Part shown: one piece after another, positions 8,302 through 17,019 of the stretch
Position numbering within the stretch: position 1 is the first letter of the stretch
Layout of the letters: each line of letters opens with the position of its first letter
NCBI GenBank assembly: GCA_025463925.1
Contig: JAODBK010000014.1
Span: 79,546-143,545, forward strand
Length of the DNA stretch: 64,000 nucleotides
Direction of reading: 5' to 3'
DNA from: Acidimicrobiales bacterium
GTDB lineage: Bacteria; Actinomycetota; Acidimicrobiia; Acidimicrobiales; AC-14
Translations under genes and position numbers: made by a program
Notes under the pieces: generated by a model
Told to the model about the DNA's origin: nothing
Seen by the model: only the letters and a program-made list of their open reading frames with translations
The model's database searches: none

Positions 8302-9311
8302 GGTTCGTCTTCGACGAGGACGCGTCGGCGTTCCGGGCCGCGGTCCGCGACCTGCTCGACAAGGAGTGCGGCCCGGCCGACGTGCGGGCCGCGTGGGACA
8401 GCGACGCCGGTTTCTCGGCGGCGCGCTGGAAGCAGTTGGCCGAGATGGGTGTCGTCGGGCTGACGATTGCCGAAGCCGACGGCGGGCTCGGGCTCGACGA
8501 GACCGGGTTGGTGCTGCTGCTCGAGGAGGCCGGCCGGGTGGCGCTGCCCGAGCCGCTGATCGAGACGACTGCGGTCGGCGCCCCACTCCTCCAGGCGCTC
8601 GCACCCGACCGGCTCGCCGGCGTCGCGTCCGGCGACACCGTCGTGACGGTCGGCCTGTCGCATTGTCCCGCCGTCAGCGGTGCCGCCGGCGCCGACCTGC
8701 TCGTCCTCGAGCGGGACGGCGCGCTGCACGCGGTGGCCGCGCCCGACGTCGACCTGACGCCGGTCGAATCGGTGGACCACGGCCGCCGGCTCGCGCGCGT
8801 CGACTTCGCGCCGGCGGCGGCCACCGTGATCGCCGCGGGGGACGAGGCGCGCGCCGCCGTCGCGCTGGCATTCGACCGGTACGCGTGGGCCAGCTCGGCG
8901 GTGCTGTGCGGTCTCGCCGACCGCATGCTCGAGCTGGCGGCGGAGTACGCCAAGCAGCGTCACCAGTTCGGCGTGCCGATCGGGTCGTTCCAGGCGGTGA
9001 AGCACAAACTGGCCGACGCGCTGGTGAAGCTCGACTTCGCCCGGCCGGTGGTGCACCGCGCCGCGTTCTCGATCGCGCGCGACGACCCCGACCGCGCGGT
9101 GCACGTGTCGATGGCGAAGGCATACGCGTCGGAGGCCGCCGACCTCGCCGCTCGCGCTGCGCTCCAGGTCCACGGCGCCATCGGCTACACGTGGGAGCAC
9201 GACCTGCACCTGTTCATGAAGAAGGCGTGGGCGCTGGGCGCGGCGTGGGGCGACGCCGCCTGGCACCGCCGGCGCGTCGCCGACGCCGTGCTGCCGCGCC
9301 TGCCGCGTTAG
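8298..9311 (+). CDS. Short acyl-CoA dehydrogenase subunit, FadE32/FadE33-like
   Basis: 337-aa acyl-CoA dehydrogenase of the shorter class that pairs with a catalytic partner (alpha2beta2, as known for FadE26-27 and ChsE1-E2). The C-terminal FAD-binding half is clear: YAKQRHQFGVPIGSFQAVKHKLAD and VHGAIGYTWEHDLHLFMKKAW. The middle domain is degenerate (short GDTVVTV segment, no SEPGAGSD block). ATG 8298 overlaps the FadE31-like stop. It ends in TTAG, shared with the convergent metallopeptidase stop (9308-9311). Confidence 0.78.
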   Translation: MRFVFDEDASAFRAAVRDLLDKECGPADVRAAWDSDAGFSAARWKQLAEMGVVGLTIAEADGGLGLDETGLVLLLEEAGRVALPEPLIETTAVGAPLLQALAPDRLAGVASGDTVVTVGLSHCPAVSGAAGADLLVLERDGALHAVAAPDVDLTPVESVDHGRRLARVDFAPAAATVIAAGDEARAAVALAFDRYAWASSAVLCGLADRMLELAAEYAKQRHQFGVPIGSFQAVKHKLADALVKLDFARPVVHRAAFSIARDDPDRAVHVSMAKAYASEAADLAARAALQVHGAIGYTWEHDLHLFMKKAWALGAAWGDAAWHRRRVADAVLPRLPR

Positions 9312-10918
9312 GGGACGCGGTCGGCCGGGTTGGCCTTGCACGGCGCCGCGGCCGCGCCGACCGCGACCCGGGCGACTGCGAGGACCTGCGCGTCCGGCGA
9401 GCTGTCGTTGAGCTTGGCGATGGCGGGCGGGCCGAGCACCGCGATCACCCGATCGGCGATGCAGCTCGCCACCGCGCCGTCGAAGTGGCCGGCCTCGCGT
9501 ATGCCCTGCGCGAAGCCGGCCCGCAACGCGAGCGTGTCGAACGGGCTCGGGTCCTGCGTGGGCGCCTTGAAGCTCGCGCCCGGATCACATGACCGGAGCA
9601 CCACGTTGTCGCCCCGGCGGGTGATCTCGGCCGCCGGCATTCCGGCGGCCCATGCCCGCGCGCCGGTCTCGAAGCGGTCTCGATCGGCGTCGGAGCCGAG
9701 GGCCACGGCGTCGACGACGCAGACCTTGCCGCTCTTGCGGTAGCTGATGCTGGAGTCGCCCTTCCATCCGCGCACCGCGTCCCATCCGCGGACGTAGCCG
9801 AGCCGGGCGCCGAGCACCTCGAGCAGCGCGACCTGCCCGGAAGGTGACGGCTTGCCGAGCGCCGACTCACCCGCGCCGAGGGACGGTGGCGCGACCTCGT
9901 CGGGCGCGAAGCCGTCGATGTACACCTCGGGTGACACGATCTCGGCGTCACTGGCCGGCGGCCGGGCAAACGCCTGGTCGACCCGGGCGTTGCCACCGGC
10001 GTCGGTGAGTGCTTTGACGAAGTAGGGGCCGACGACGTACGGGAACGAGAAGCTGTCGGTCAGGATCGCGGGAATCGATCCGAGGTCGGCGTCCTTCTGG
10101 TCCTGCTGTCGGGCCGTCTGCAACTCCTGGAGGTCGGTCGCGCTCAACTGGTCGTGGGTGTAGATGTCCTCGATCCGCACCGCGTCCGCCTCGTAGAGGG
10201 CGCGGTACGCGTCCGCCTGCCCGGTGCGGTCGTTGCGGAACAGTCGCAGGTCGTAGTGCTGGTCCTGCAGCGCGTGGGTGAGCTCGTGGGCCAGCGTGAC
10301 CCGCACGTCGGGCGTCATCTGGTCGCCGCGCACCGTGATCCGCTTCGTGTCGGGGTCGTAGTAGCCGACGACCGCGCCCTGCACGAGCTTCCGCTGGAGG
10401 GCCCGGAGGTCGAAGTTCCCGCTGACGAGCCCGACGGCCCGCAGCTCGGCCACCTGGTCCTCGAGGTCCTGCTGCTCCTTCTTGGTCGGTGCCTTTCCTT
10501 CGCCGACCCGCGTCTTGAAGACGGCGACCGGCACGAAGTCGACCCGGACCGGGTGGTCGAACTTGAGGGCCCGCTCGTTCTCGACGAACTGCGCGATCCC
10601 TTGGACCCGCACGTCCCACGCCTTGGGGTAGCTCGGACCGGCGTGGCGGTTGCCGACCAGCACCGCGACGACGCTCAGGCCGACGACGAGGACGACCCAC
10701 GCCACGGCGAGCGCCGGAAGCGACGGCCCAGCGCCCCTGGGCGCCGCCGGTTCACTTGGCGGCCCGGTCGCCGGCGCGGAGGCCGACGGGGCGCCGCACG
10801 CGCCCGCGGGCGCGAAGCGCTCCTCCAGCGGCCGTTGGTAGGTGCAGGCCCCGCAGAAGCCGCGGTAGCCCTCGTTCTCCCGGCCGCACTTCGGGCAGGT
10901 CCACGGCTCGAACTCCAT
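9308..10918 (-). CDS. Membrane-anchored zinc-ribbon gluzincin metallopeptidase-like protein
   Basis: 536-aa protein: an N-terminal zinc ribbon (Cys 8/11/22/25, CPKC...CGAC), an Ala/Pro/Gly linker, one transmembrane segment (about 67-89), then a peptidase-like domain with HELTHALQDQHYDL (His 211, Glu 212, His 215) and a downstream LYEADAVRIED Glu (243) as likely third zinc ligand. Topology is probably cytosolic ribbon, extracytoplasmic peptidase. ATG 10918 places the ribbon at the extreme N-terminus. The substrate is unknown and nothing ties it to steroids; it looks like a housekeeping insertion between catabolic operons. Confidence 0.72.
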   Translation of the reverse strand: MEFEPWTCPKCGRENEGYRGFCGACTYQRPLEERFAPAGACGAPSASAPATGPPSEPAAPRGAGPSLPALAVAWVVLVVGLSVVAVLVGNRHAGPSYPKAWDVRVQGIAQFVENERALKFDHPVRVDFVPVAVFKTRVGEGKAPTKKEQQDLEDQVAELRAVGLVSGNFDLRALQRKLVQGAVVGYYDPDTKRITVRGDQMTPDVRVTLAHELTHALQDQHYDLRLFRNDRTGQADAYRALYEADAVRIEDIYTHDQLSATDLQELQTARQQDQKDADLGSIPAILTDSFSFPYVVGPYFVKALTDAGGNARVDQAFARPPASDAEIVSPEVYIDGFAPDEVAPPSLGAGESALGKPSPSGQVALLEVLGARLGYVRGWDAVRGWKGDSSISYRKSGKVCVVDAVALGSDADRDRFETGARAWAAGMPAAEITRRGDNVVLRSCDPGASFKAPTQDPSPFDTLALRAGFAQGIREAGHFDGAVASCIADRVIAVLGPPAIAKLNDSSPDAQVLAVARVAVGAAAAPCKANPADRVP

Positions 10919-10941
10919 GCCGGCCCGAGGGTACCGAGTCG

Positions 10942-11751
10942 CTAGGGCTCGTAGGGTCCTTCGTCGCCGCGCCGCCGCCATCCGGACGCCGCGTGGCTGC
11001 CACCGTCGACGTGGATCGTCGTGCCGGTGACGAAGCGCGAGAGCGCGCTGGCGAGGAACACCACCGCACCGGCGCAGTCGTCGGGGGTGCCGGTGCCGAA
11101 CGGGACCTTCCACCCGTACCCCTCGCCATCGCTCCCTTCCACGCCGGTGGCCGCGGCCAGCCCCGCGTCGCCGGGAGTCGGGATGGCGTCGGGGGCCAGG
11201 CAGTTCACCCGGATGCGCCGGCCGGCGAGCTCGAGGGCCAGCGTGCGCGACAGGTTCTCGACCGCGGCCTTCATGGCGGCGTACACGCCGAAGCCGGGCG
11301 CGGCGCGGAAGGCTTCGATCGACGTGACGTTGACGATCGAGCCGCCGTCGACGATCACCGGCACGCACGCCCGCACGAAGTTGGTCACGCTGGTGAAGTT
11401 CTCGTCGACGAGCGCGTGTTGGCCCTTGTCCCGCACGTCCATGAACTCCGACCAGAAACCGCCGCCGGCGTTGTTGACGAGCGTGTGCACCGGCCCCAGT
11501 TGGTCGACGACGTCGGCGACGAACGCCGCGACCGCGGAGCCGTCGCGCACGTCGAGCATGGCCGCGAAGGCGCGGCGGCCGCGTGCCTCGACGCCGGCGA
11601 CCGTCGCCGATTGGTCGCGGCGATCGCAGATCGCCACGTCGGCACCGAACGCGGCCAGCGTCGTCGCGATGCCGGCGCCGATCCCCTGCGCGGCACCGGT
11701 GACGATCGCGACGCGGCCGTCGAGCGACGCCGCCGACCGGTCGAGGGTCAC
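10942..11751 (-). CDS. Short-chain dehydrogenase/reductase (SDR)
   Basis: Classical SDR, 269 aa: cofactor motif VTGAAQGIGAG, NNAG, catalytic Ser in VNVTSIEAF, and YAAMK (Tyr-x3-Lys), then a FabG-type C-terminus VTGTTIHVDGGSH. Probably oxidises a hydroxy group on a steroid or acyl-CoA intermediate with NAD(P). GTG start at 11751, 4 bp after the amidohydrolase stop, so it is the second gene of that operon. The exact substrate cannot be read from sequence. Confidence 0.82.
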   Translation of the reverse strand: MTLDRSAASLDGRVAIVTGAAQGIGAGIATTLAAFGADVAICDRRDQSATVAGVEARGRRAFAAMLDVRDGSAVAAFVADVVDQLGPVHTLVNNAGGGFWSEFMDVRDKGQHALVDENFTSVTNFVRACVPVIVDGGSIVNVTSIEAFRAAPGFGVYAAMKAAVENLSRTLALELAGRRIRVNCLAPDAIPTPGDAGLAAATGVEGSDGEGYGWKVPFGTGTPDDCAGAVVFLASALSRFVTGTTIHVDGGSHAASGWRRRGDEGPYEP

Positions 11752-11755
11752 GTGG

Positions 11756-12949
11756 TCAGGCCGGCAGGTCGAGCTCGAGCATGCGGATGGCGTTGCCGCG
11801 GACGATCTTGCGAATCGCTTCGTCCGGCAGGCCGGCCATCATGTCCTCGGCCACCGCCTTGGTGTCGGGCCAGGTCGAGTCGGTGTGGGGGTAGTCGGTC
11901 TCGAACGTGATGTTGTCGACGCCCACCCGCTCGAGCGACTCGAGGCCGTGCCGGTCGCGGAAGAAGCAGCCGTAGATCTGGCGGTAGTAGTAGGTGGACG
12001 GGGGCTCGGGGACGATGTCCTTGACCCCACCCCAGGCCCGGTGCTCGCGCCACACGTCGTCGGCCCGCTCGAGCACGTACGGGATCCAACCGATCTGCCC
12101 CTCGGAGTACGCCAGCTTCAGCTCGGGGAACCGCACCAGTACGCCGGAGAACAGGAAGTCGCTCATCGACGCCATGGCGTTGTTGAACGACAGCGTCGCC
12201 GCGACGGCCGCCGGCGCGTCGACCGACGTCGCCGGCATCTTCGACGACGAGCCGATGTGCATGCACACCGTTGTCCGGGTGTCCTGGCAGGTGGCGAAGA
12301 ACGGATCCCACTCGCCGGAGTGGATCGTCGGGAGGCCGAGGTGGCTCGGGATCTCGCTGAAGCAGACGGCGCGGCAGCCGCGCTCGGCGTTGCGGACGAC
12401 CTCCTTGGCCGCGAGCCGCGCGTCCCAGAGCGGGATGATGGGAAGCGGGATGAGGCGACCGCCGAAATCACCGCACCACTCGTCGACCATCCAGTCGTTG
12501 TACGCGTACACGCAGGCCTCGGCGAGCTCGCGGTCCTTCGCCTCGAGGAACGTCTGGCCGCAGAACCGCGGGAACGTCGGGAACGAGAGCGACGCCTCGA
12601 CCCAGTTCATCTCCATGTCCTCGATGCGCGCCTTCGGCTCGTAACAGCCCGGCCGCATCTCGTCGTAGGTGATCGGCGACATCGACATGTCGTCGCGGTC
12701 GAACCCGACCGCGGCCACGTGGCGCTTGTTGATGTAGACGAGGTCCTCGTAGATCCAGCAGTCGGCTTGCGGGCCGTCGGGATCGAAGGTCTGCTCGTAC
12801 GTCCCACCGCCGACGTGCCGCATCGAGCCGATGCCCCGCCGCTCGCTGCGCGGACCGCGGTCGCGGAACCGCTCGGGCAGCCAGGTCTGCCACAGGTGGG
12901 GTGGTTCCACGACGTGGTCGTCGACGCTGATGATCTTCGGCAGTTCCAC
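11756..12949 (-). CDS. Amidohydrolase-2 (ACMSD-like) family metal-dependent hydrolase
   Basis: 397-aa TIM-barrel metallohydrolase. The N-terminal metal motif is ISVDDHVVEP (a D-x-H variant without the second His); later ligands are in MHIGSSSKMP and the terminal Asp in FETDYPHTDSTWP. Members act as decarboxylases or C-C/C-N hydrolases. It is clearly paralogous to the protein at 22178-23380 (shared KIISVDDHVVEP, FPTFPRFCGQTF, YSEGQIGWIPYVLERAD). First gene of an operon with the SDR; a 25-bp palindrome lies 15 bp upstream of its ATG. Confidence 0.8.
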   Translation of the reverse strand: MELPKIISVDDHVVEPPHLWQTWLPERFRDRGPRSERRGIGSMRHVGGGTYEQTFDPDGPQADCWIYEDLVYINKRHVAAVGFDRDDMSMSPITYDEMRPGCYEPKARIEDMEMNWVEASLSFPTFPRFCGQTFLEAKDRELAEACVYAYNDWMVDEWCGDFGGRLIPLPIIPLWDARLAAKEVVRNAERGCRAVCFSEIPSHLGLPTIHSGEWDPFFATCQDTRTTVCMHIGSSSKMPATSVDAPAAVAATLSFNNAMASMSDFLFSGVLVRFPELKLAYSEGQIGWIPYVLERADDVWREHRAWGGVKDIVPEPPSTYYYRQIYGCFFRDRHGLESLERVGVDNITFETDYPHTDSTWPDTKAVAEDMMAGLPDEAIRKIVRGNAIRMLELDLPA

Positions 12950-12963
12950 GGACGCTCGCTCCC

Positions 12964-12988
12964 AAGATCTGACGGAACGTCAAATCTT
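12964..12988. promoter_or_regulatory. Palindromic operator A (CTGAC-N5-GTCAa type)
   Basis: Arms AAGATCTGAC (12964-12973) and GTCAAATCTT (12979-12988) around spacer GGAAC; one mismatch in ten base pairs per arm. The core 12969-12983 matches the CTGAC-N5-GTCAG motif found at four other promoters. It lies 15 bp upstream of the amidohydrolase start. Confidence 0.72.
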
Positions 12989-13055
12989 ATACGACGCCCC
13001 AGGTGCCGAACCCTCTGCTCGGCGCGTCATTCGCGGTGCCGGCCGGTCGACGTCG

Positions 13056-13084
13056 TTGACACCCCGTCAGGTCCGTCCTAGGTT
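13056..13084 (+). promoter_or_regulatory. Sigma-70-type promoter overlapped by operator B
   Basis: -35 TTGACA (13056-13061), 17-bp spacer, -10 TAGGTT (13079-13084), then the LLM start at 13143 with GGAGGG at 13131-13136. The operator core TTGAC-ACCCC-GTCAG (13056-13070) sits on the -35 box, a classic repressor arrangement. It drives the long plus-strand operon beginning at 13143. Confidence 0.68.
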
Positions 13085-13142
13085 CCCGTTTGATCCAGCG
13101 ATCGGTCGTTCGAGATCGCGAACACAGGCCGGAGGGCACCGC

Positions 13143-14324
13143 ATGAAGCTCGACCTGCTCTACGAGATCGACGTCCCGAAGCCGTGGGGCCCGAAGCCTC
13201 ATCCCTACGGCCAGCGTGACCACGAGCAGGAGGCCTACCGGGAGGCCATCGAGCAGATCAAGCTGGCCGACACGCTCGGCTTCCACACCACCTGGCACGT
13301 CGAGCACCACTTCCGTGAGGGGCGCAGCCACTCGCCGGCGCCCGAGGTCATCATCGGCGCGCTCACGCAGTGCACCCAGAACCTGCGGCTCGGGTTCGGG
13401 GTCACGCTGATGCCGCACGCCTTCACGCCGCCGATGCGCGTCGCCGAGAAGGTGGCGACCGCCGACATCCTCTCCAACGGACGCGTCGAGTGGGGCACCG
13501 GGCGTTCCACGCCGATGGAGCAGATCGCGTTCGGCGTCGACCGCGACAACAGCCGGGACCAGTGGCAGGAGGCGATCGAGGCGGTCGTCGGCATGTGGGA
13601 GTCGGAGTACTTCGAGTTCCACGGCAAGTACCTCGACTTCCCGCGCCGCATGGTGACGCCGAAGCCCTTCCAGGACCCGCACCCGCCGGCGTGGATGGCG
13701 GCGACGAGCGAGGGCAGCGCCGCGGTTGCCGGCAGCCTCGGCCTCGGGCTGCTGTCGTTCTCGATCATGCAGCCGATCCAGAAGATGGCCAGCCAGATCA
13801 AGCAGTACCGCGCCGCCGCTGCCAACCCGACACCTATCACGCGCGTGACCACCAACAAGGTCGCGGCCTACACCCTGGTCCACTGCGCCGACTCGATGGC
13901 CGAGTGCGAGGCCGACGGCATCTGGGACGCGGTGTGGTGGTGGTACCAGAACCTGGCCGAGTTCACCCTCGAGTGGGAGTTCCCGCACTTCACCCAGGAG
14001 CAGAAGGACCAGATCTTCCCGCTGCTCGACATGCAGAAGAGCGGCAAGTTCGAGCCCAAGGTGTTCAGCGACGCCGACATGATCATCGTCGGCGATCCCG
14101 AGCAGTGCTACGAGAAGATGGTCAAGTACCACGAGCTCGGCGTGGACCAGCTGATCTGCTACGTGCAGTTCGGCCACCTGCCGCACGCGTCGATCATGAA
14201 GACGCTGGAGCTGCTCGGGAAGGACATCATCCCGAGGCTCGAGAAGCTCGAGATCGAGACGTCGGTGGGCGTCTCGGCCGGCGGCAACCTCGACCCGAGC
14301 AAGATGACCGGTCCGATTGACTAG
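13143..14324 (+). CDS. LLM-class (luciferase-like) flavin/F420-dependent oxidoreductase
   Basis: 393-aa luciferase-like TIM-barrel oxidoreductase: MKLDLLYEIDVPKPWG, WHVEHHFREG, LRLGFGVTLMPHAF, VEWGTGRSTPMEQ, VTPKPFQDPHPPAWMA. The family uses FMN or F420; which cofactor cannot be decided here. It is paralogous to the protein at 48183-49289 and more distantly to 20252-21430. It begins an operon with an SDR (8-bp overlap), SGNH hydrolase and IclR regulator, and has a strong ribosome-binding site (GGAGGG) and a clear promoter with an operator. Confidence 0.8.
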   Translation: MKLDLLYEIDVPKPWGPKPHPYGQRDHEQEAYREAIEQIKLADTLGFHTTWHVEHHFREGRSHSPAPEVIIGALTQCTQNLRLGFGVTLMPHAFTPPMRVAEKVATADILSNGRVEWGTGRSTPMEQIAFGVDRDNSRDQWQEAIEAVVGMWESEYFEFHGKYLDFPRRMVTPKPFQDPHPPAWMAATSEGSAAVAGSLGLGLLSFSIMQPIQKMASQIKQYRAAAANPTPITRVTTNKVAAYTLVHCADSMAECEADGIWDAVWWWYQNLAEFTLEWEFPHFTQEQKDQIFPLLDMQKSGKFEPKVFSDADMIIVGDPEQCYEKMVKYHELGVDQLICYVQFGHLPHASIMKTLELLGKDIIPRLEKLEIETSVGVSAGGNLDPSKMTGPID

Positions 14325-15114
14325 GACCGACGACAGCGAGGTCCCGGACTTCACCTCGCTGCTGCGGCTGGACGGCAAGAGCTTCGTCCTGATCGGCGCC
14401 GGCCAGGGGATCGGCCGGCAGGCGGCCCACGCGCTGTCCCAGGCCGGCGCCAGGGTGCTGTGCGTCGATCTCGACCCGGGCCTCGCCGAGGACGTCGCCA
14501 AGGAGGTCGGCGGGATCCCGTGGTCGGGCGACGCGACGGCGCGCCCCGACGCCGAGCGTCTGTTCGCGGACGCCCTCTCGGAGCTCGGCCGGATCGACGG
14601 GCTGGTCGACATCATCGGCATGGCCCGGTACGCGCCGTTCCTCGAGATCGACGACGAGAACTGGGACTGGCACCACGACATCGTCGTCCGCCACGCGTAC
14701 CTCGCGGCGCAGCTTGCCGGCCGGGCGATGCGCGAGACCGGCGGCGGGGTGATGGCGTTCGTGGCCTCGGTCTCGGGCATCACGTCGGCGCCGATGCACG
14801 CCGCGTACGGCGTCGCCAAGGCCGGGCTGATGTCGCTGGTGCGCACCGCGGCGGTCGAGCTGGGCCCGTCGAACATCCGCGTGAACGCGGTGGCGCCGGG
14901 CATGGTGTGGACGCCGCGGATCTCGCAGTACGTGGACGAGGCCGGCAAGCAGCGCAACGTGGAGAACACGCCGATCCGCCGGGTCGCGTTGCCGGCCGAC
15001 ATCGCGTCGGTGCTGCTGTTCCTCGCGTCCGACCTCTCGTCGTACGTCAGCGGGCACACCATCGTGTGCGACGGCGGGGTCGCGGCGAAGTTCCCGTACC
15101 CGATGCCGGGCTGA
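14317..15114 (+). CDS. Short-chain dehydrogenase/reductase
   Basis: 265-aa SDR with LIGAGQGIGRQ, catalytic Ser in ASVSGITS, and YGVAK (Tyr-x3-Lys), ending SGHTIVCDGGVAAK. The canonical NNAG is replaced by DIIGMARY, an unusual variant in strand beta-4. TTG 14317 is used as start; it overlaps the LLM stop by 8 bp, implying coupling. Substrate unknown, probably a hydroxylated steroid or acyl-CoA. Confidence 0.78.
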   Translation: MTRTDDSEVPDFTSLLRLDGKSFVLIGAGQGIGRQAAHALSQAGARVLCVDLDPGLAEDVAKEVGGIPWSGDATARPDAERLFADALSELGRIDGLVDIIGMARYAPFLEIDDENWDWHHDIVVRHAYLAAQLAGRAMRETGGGVMAFVASVSGITSAPMHAAYGVAKAGLMSLVRTAAVELGPSNIRVNAVAPGMVWTPRISQYVDEAGKQRNVENTPIRRVALPADIASVLLFLASDLSSYVSGHTIVCDGGVAAKFPYPMPG

Positions 15115-16088
15115 TGCGGCCGGAGTCGGTCGAGCCGTACGTCCGCGGCGCGGCCTGGCCGTCCGGCGCGGGCGTCTCGTACCCCCGCGCCGATCCCGCC
15201 GACATGTCGCGCCTCCCGATCGACACGTGGGCGACCGCCTCGTTGCCGGTCGGCATCCGGCTCGAGCTCGTCGGCGACGCCGGCGCGATCCGCGTCACCT
15301 ACCGCACCGAGACCGACGACCTCGGTTACCGCGGTCCGGGCGCCGGCACGACGTTCGCAGTGTGGCGGGGTGACGCACCGGTCGACGAGCAGAAGGCGTC
15401 ACTGGGGAAGGGGGCGGTCGAGCTGTCGCTCGGACCGGGCGACGGCCGGGTGGTCGTCTACCTGCCGGAAGGGATGAAGCCGACGGTGCTCGGCATCGAG
15501 GCGGTCGGCGGCAGCATCGAGCCGGCGCCGCGCCAGCCGCGATGGCTCTGTTACGGCGACTCGCTGGCCGAGGGCTGGATCGCGTCCGGCCCGTCGGGCG
15601 CGTGGCCGGCGATCGCCGGTCGCCGCCACGGGCTCGACCACGTCAACCTCGGGTACGCCGGTTCGGCCCGCGGCGAGCTGGTGAGCGCCGAGCAGATCGC
15701 GTCGCTCGACGCGCCGGCGGTCGTCTCCGTGAGTCACGGCACCAACTGCTGGACCCGCATCCCGCACTCCGTCGACCAGATGACGGCCAACACCCGGGCG
15801 TTCCTCGACGTCCTGCGGCAGGGCCACCCCGACACGCCCATCGTGGTGTGCAGCCCGGTCGTGCGGCCCGACGCCGAGGCGACGCCCAACCGGCTCGGCG
15901 CCACGTTGGCCGGCCTGCGCGGCGCCATCGAAACCGTCGCCCGCGAGTTCGGCGTCACGCTGGTGTCCGGCGACGGCCTGCTGACCGCCGACCAGCTGCC
16001 CGACCGGATCCACCCGGGCGACGAGGGCCATGAGGTCATGGCCGACGCGTTCGGCGGCGCCGTCGCCCGCGCCGCCGGGATCGCCTGA
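15114..16088 (+). CDS. SGNH/GDSL-family hydrolase with N-terminal beta domain
   Basis: 324-aa two-domain protein. Residues about 1-135 are beta-rich and could be a CE2-type jelly roll. The SGNH domain follows: CYGDSLAEGW (nucleophile Ser 150), GYAGSARGE (Gly), SHGTNCW (Asn) and DRIHPGDEGH (Asp/His pair near the C-terminus). Probably a cytoplasmic esterase, since no signal peptide is visible. ATG 15114 overlaps the SDR stop and its own stop overlaps the IclR start, so it is inside the operon. It could remove an ester group from the operon's substrate. Confidence 0.72.
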   Translation: MRPESVEPYVRGAAWPSGAGVSYPRADPADMSRLPIDTWATASLPVGIRLELVGDAGAIRVTYRTETDDLGYRGPGAGTTFAVWRGDAPVDEQKASLGKGAVELSLGPGDGRVVVYLPEGMKPTVLGIEAVGGSIEPAPRQPRWLCYGDSLAEGWIASGPSGAWPAIAGRRHGLDHVNLGYAGSARGELVSAEQIASLDAPAVVSVSHGTNCWTRIPHSVDQMTANTRAFLDVLRQGHPDTPIVVCSPVVRPDAEATPNRLGATLAGLRGAIETVAREFGVTLVSGDGLLTADQLPDRIHPGDEGHEVMADAFGGAVARAAGIA

Positions 16089-16975
16089 TGGCCCGGCCGG
16101 CGCCCGCGGTCGAGCGGACGGTCGCGCTGCTCGAGTTCCTCGCGGTGCACCCGAACGAGGCGTTCTCGCTGTCGGAGCTGGCCCGCCGGCTCGACATCAA
16201 CAAGGCGACCGGTCACGCGATGGTCGCGGCCCTCACCGACGCCGGCTACCTGCTCCGGCACCCGGTCGACAAGACCTATTCGCTCGGCCCGGCGCTCATC
16301 GCGATCGGCAACGCCGCCGGCGCCCGGCAGTTCGAGGTCGTGGACTACGCGCGCCGCGAGATGGACCAACTGGCGCGGGAGTTGCGGGTGCAGTGCGTCG
16401 CCAGCGCCGAGATGGGCGACGAGATCGTCCTGCTGGCACGGAGCGGTGAGACCGAGCCGTTGAGCCTGTCGGTGCCGGTCGGGCAGCGGTTGCCGCTGGT
16501 CCCGCCGCTCGGCACGGTGTTCCTCGCATGGGAGTCGCCGGACGCGATCGACCGTTGGCTGCGCCGGCTCGGGCCCCGTTCCGGCAACGCCGCGCTGGCC
16601 CGCTACCGCGAGGCCGTCGCCACCGTGCGGCGCCGCGGCTACTCGATCGGCCTCGAGCCGGCGCCGGCGCCGGGCCCGCGCGCCTCGCGCGGCCGGCGCA
16701 TGCTGCGCGACGCCGCGGTCGAGGTCGTCGAGGACCACCCGCACGACGAGTACATCCTCCTGGAGCTCGAGAACGCGGCGTCGTACCGGCTGTCGCACAT
16801 CGCGGCGCCGGTGTTCGGCGCCGACGGGCGGGTCGCGCTGGCGCTCACGCTGATGGGCTTCCGGCACCAACTCTCGGCCGACCAGGTGCCCGAGCATGCC
16901 GCCCGCCTCCGGCAGGCCACCCTGGCCGTGACCCGATCGATCCACGGCCGCCTCCCCAACGAGGCGACCGGCTGA
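16088..16975 (+). CDS. IclR-family transcriptional regulator
   Basis: 295-aa IclR-type regulator: N-terminal winged helix-turn-helix (about 5-65; FSLSELARRLDINKATGHAMV is the recognition region), then an effector-binding domain (YARREMDQLARELRVQC, VGQRLPLVPPLGTVFLAW). It is the only DNA-binding regulator recognised in the window apart from the AbiEi-like protein. Fourth gene of the 13143 operon, which is headed by a CTGAC palindrome; it is therefore one candidate reader of that motif, although palindromes of this type are also bound by TetR proteins encoded elsewhere. Confidence 0.85.
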   Translation: MARPAPAVERTVALLEFLAVHPNEAFSLSELARRLDINKATGHAMVAALTDAGYLLRHPVDKTYSLGPALIAIGNAAGARQFEVVDYARREMDQLARELRVQCVASAEMGDEIVLLARSGETEPLSLSVPVGQRLPLVPPLGTVFLAWESPDAIDRWLRRLGPRSGNAALARYREAVATVRRRGYSIGLEPAPAPGPRASRGRRMLRDAAVEVVEDHPHDEYILLELENAASYRLSHIAAPVFGADGRVALALTLMGFRHQLSADQVPEHAARLRQATLAVTRSIHGRLPNEATG

Positions 16976-17019
16976 CCGGAAAAGCCCAACGGCCCGACGA
17001 GGACGAGAGGACGAGAGCG

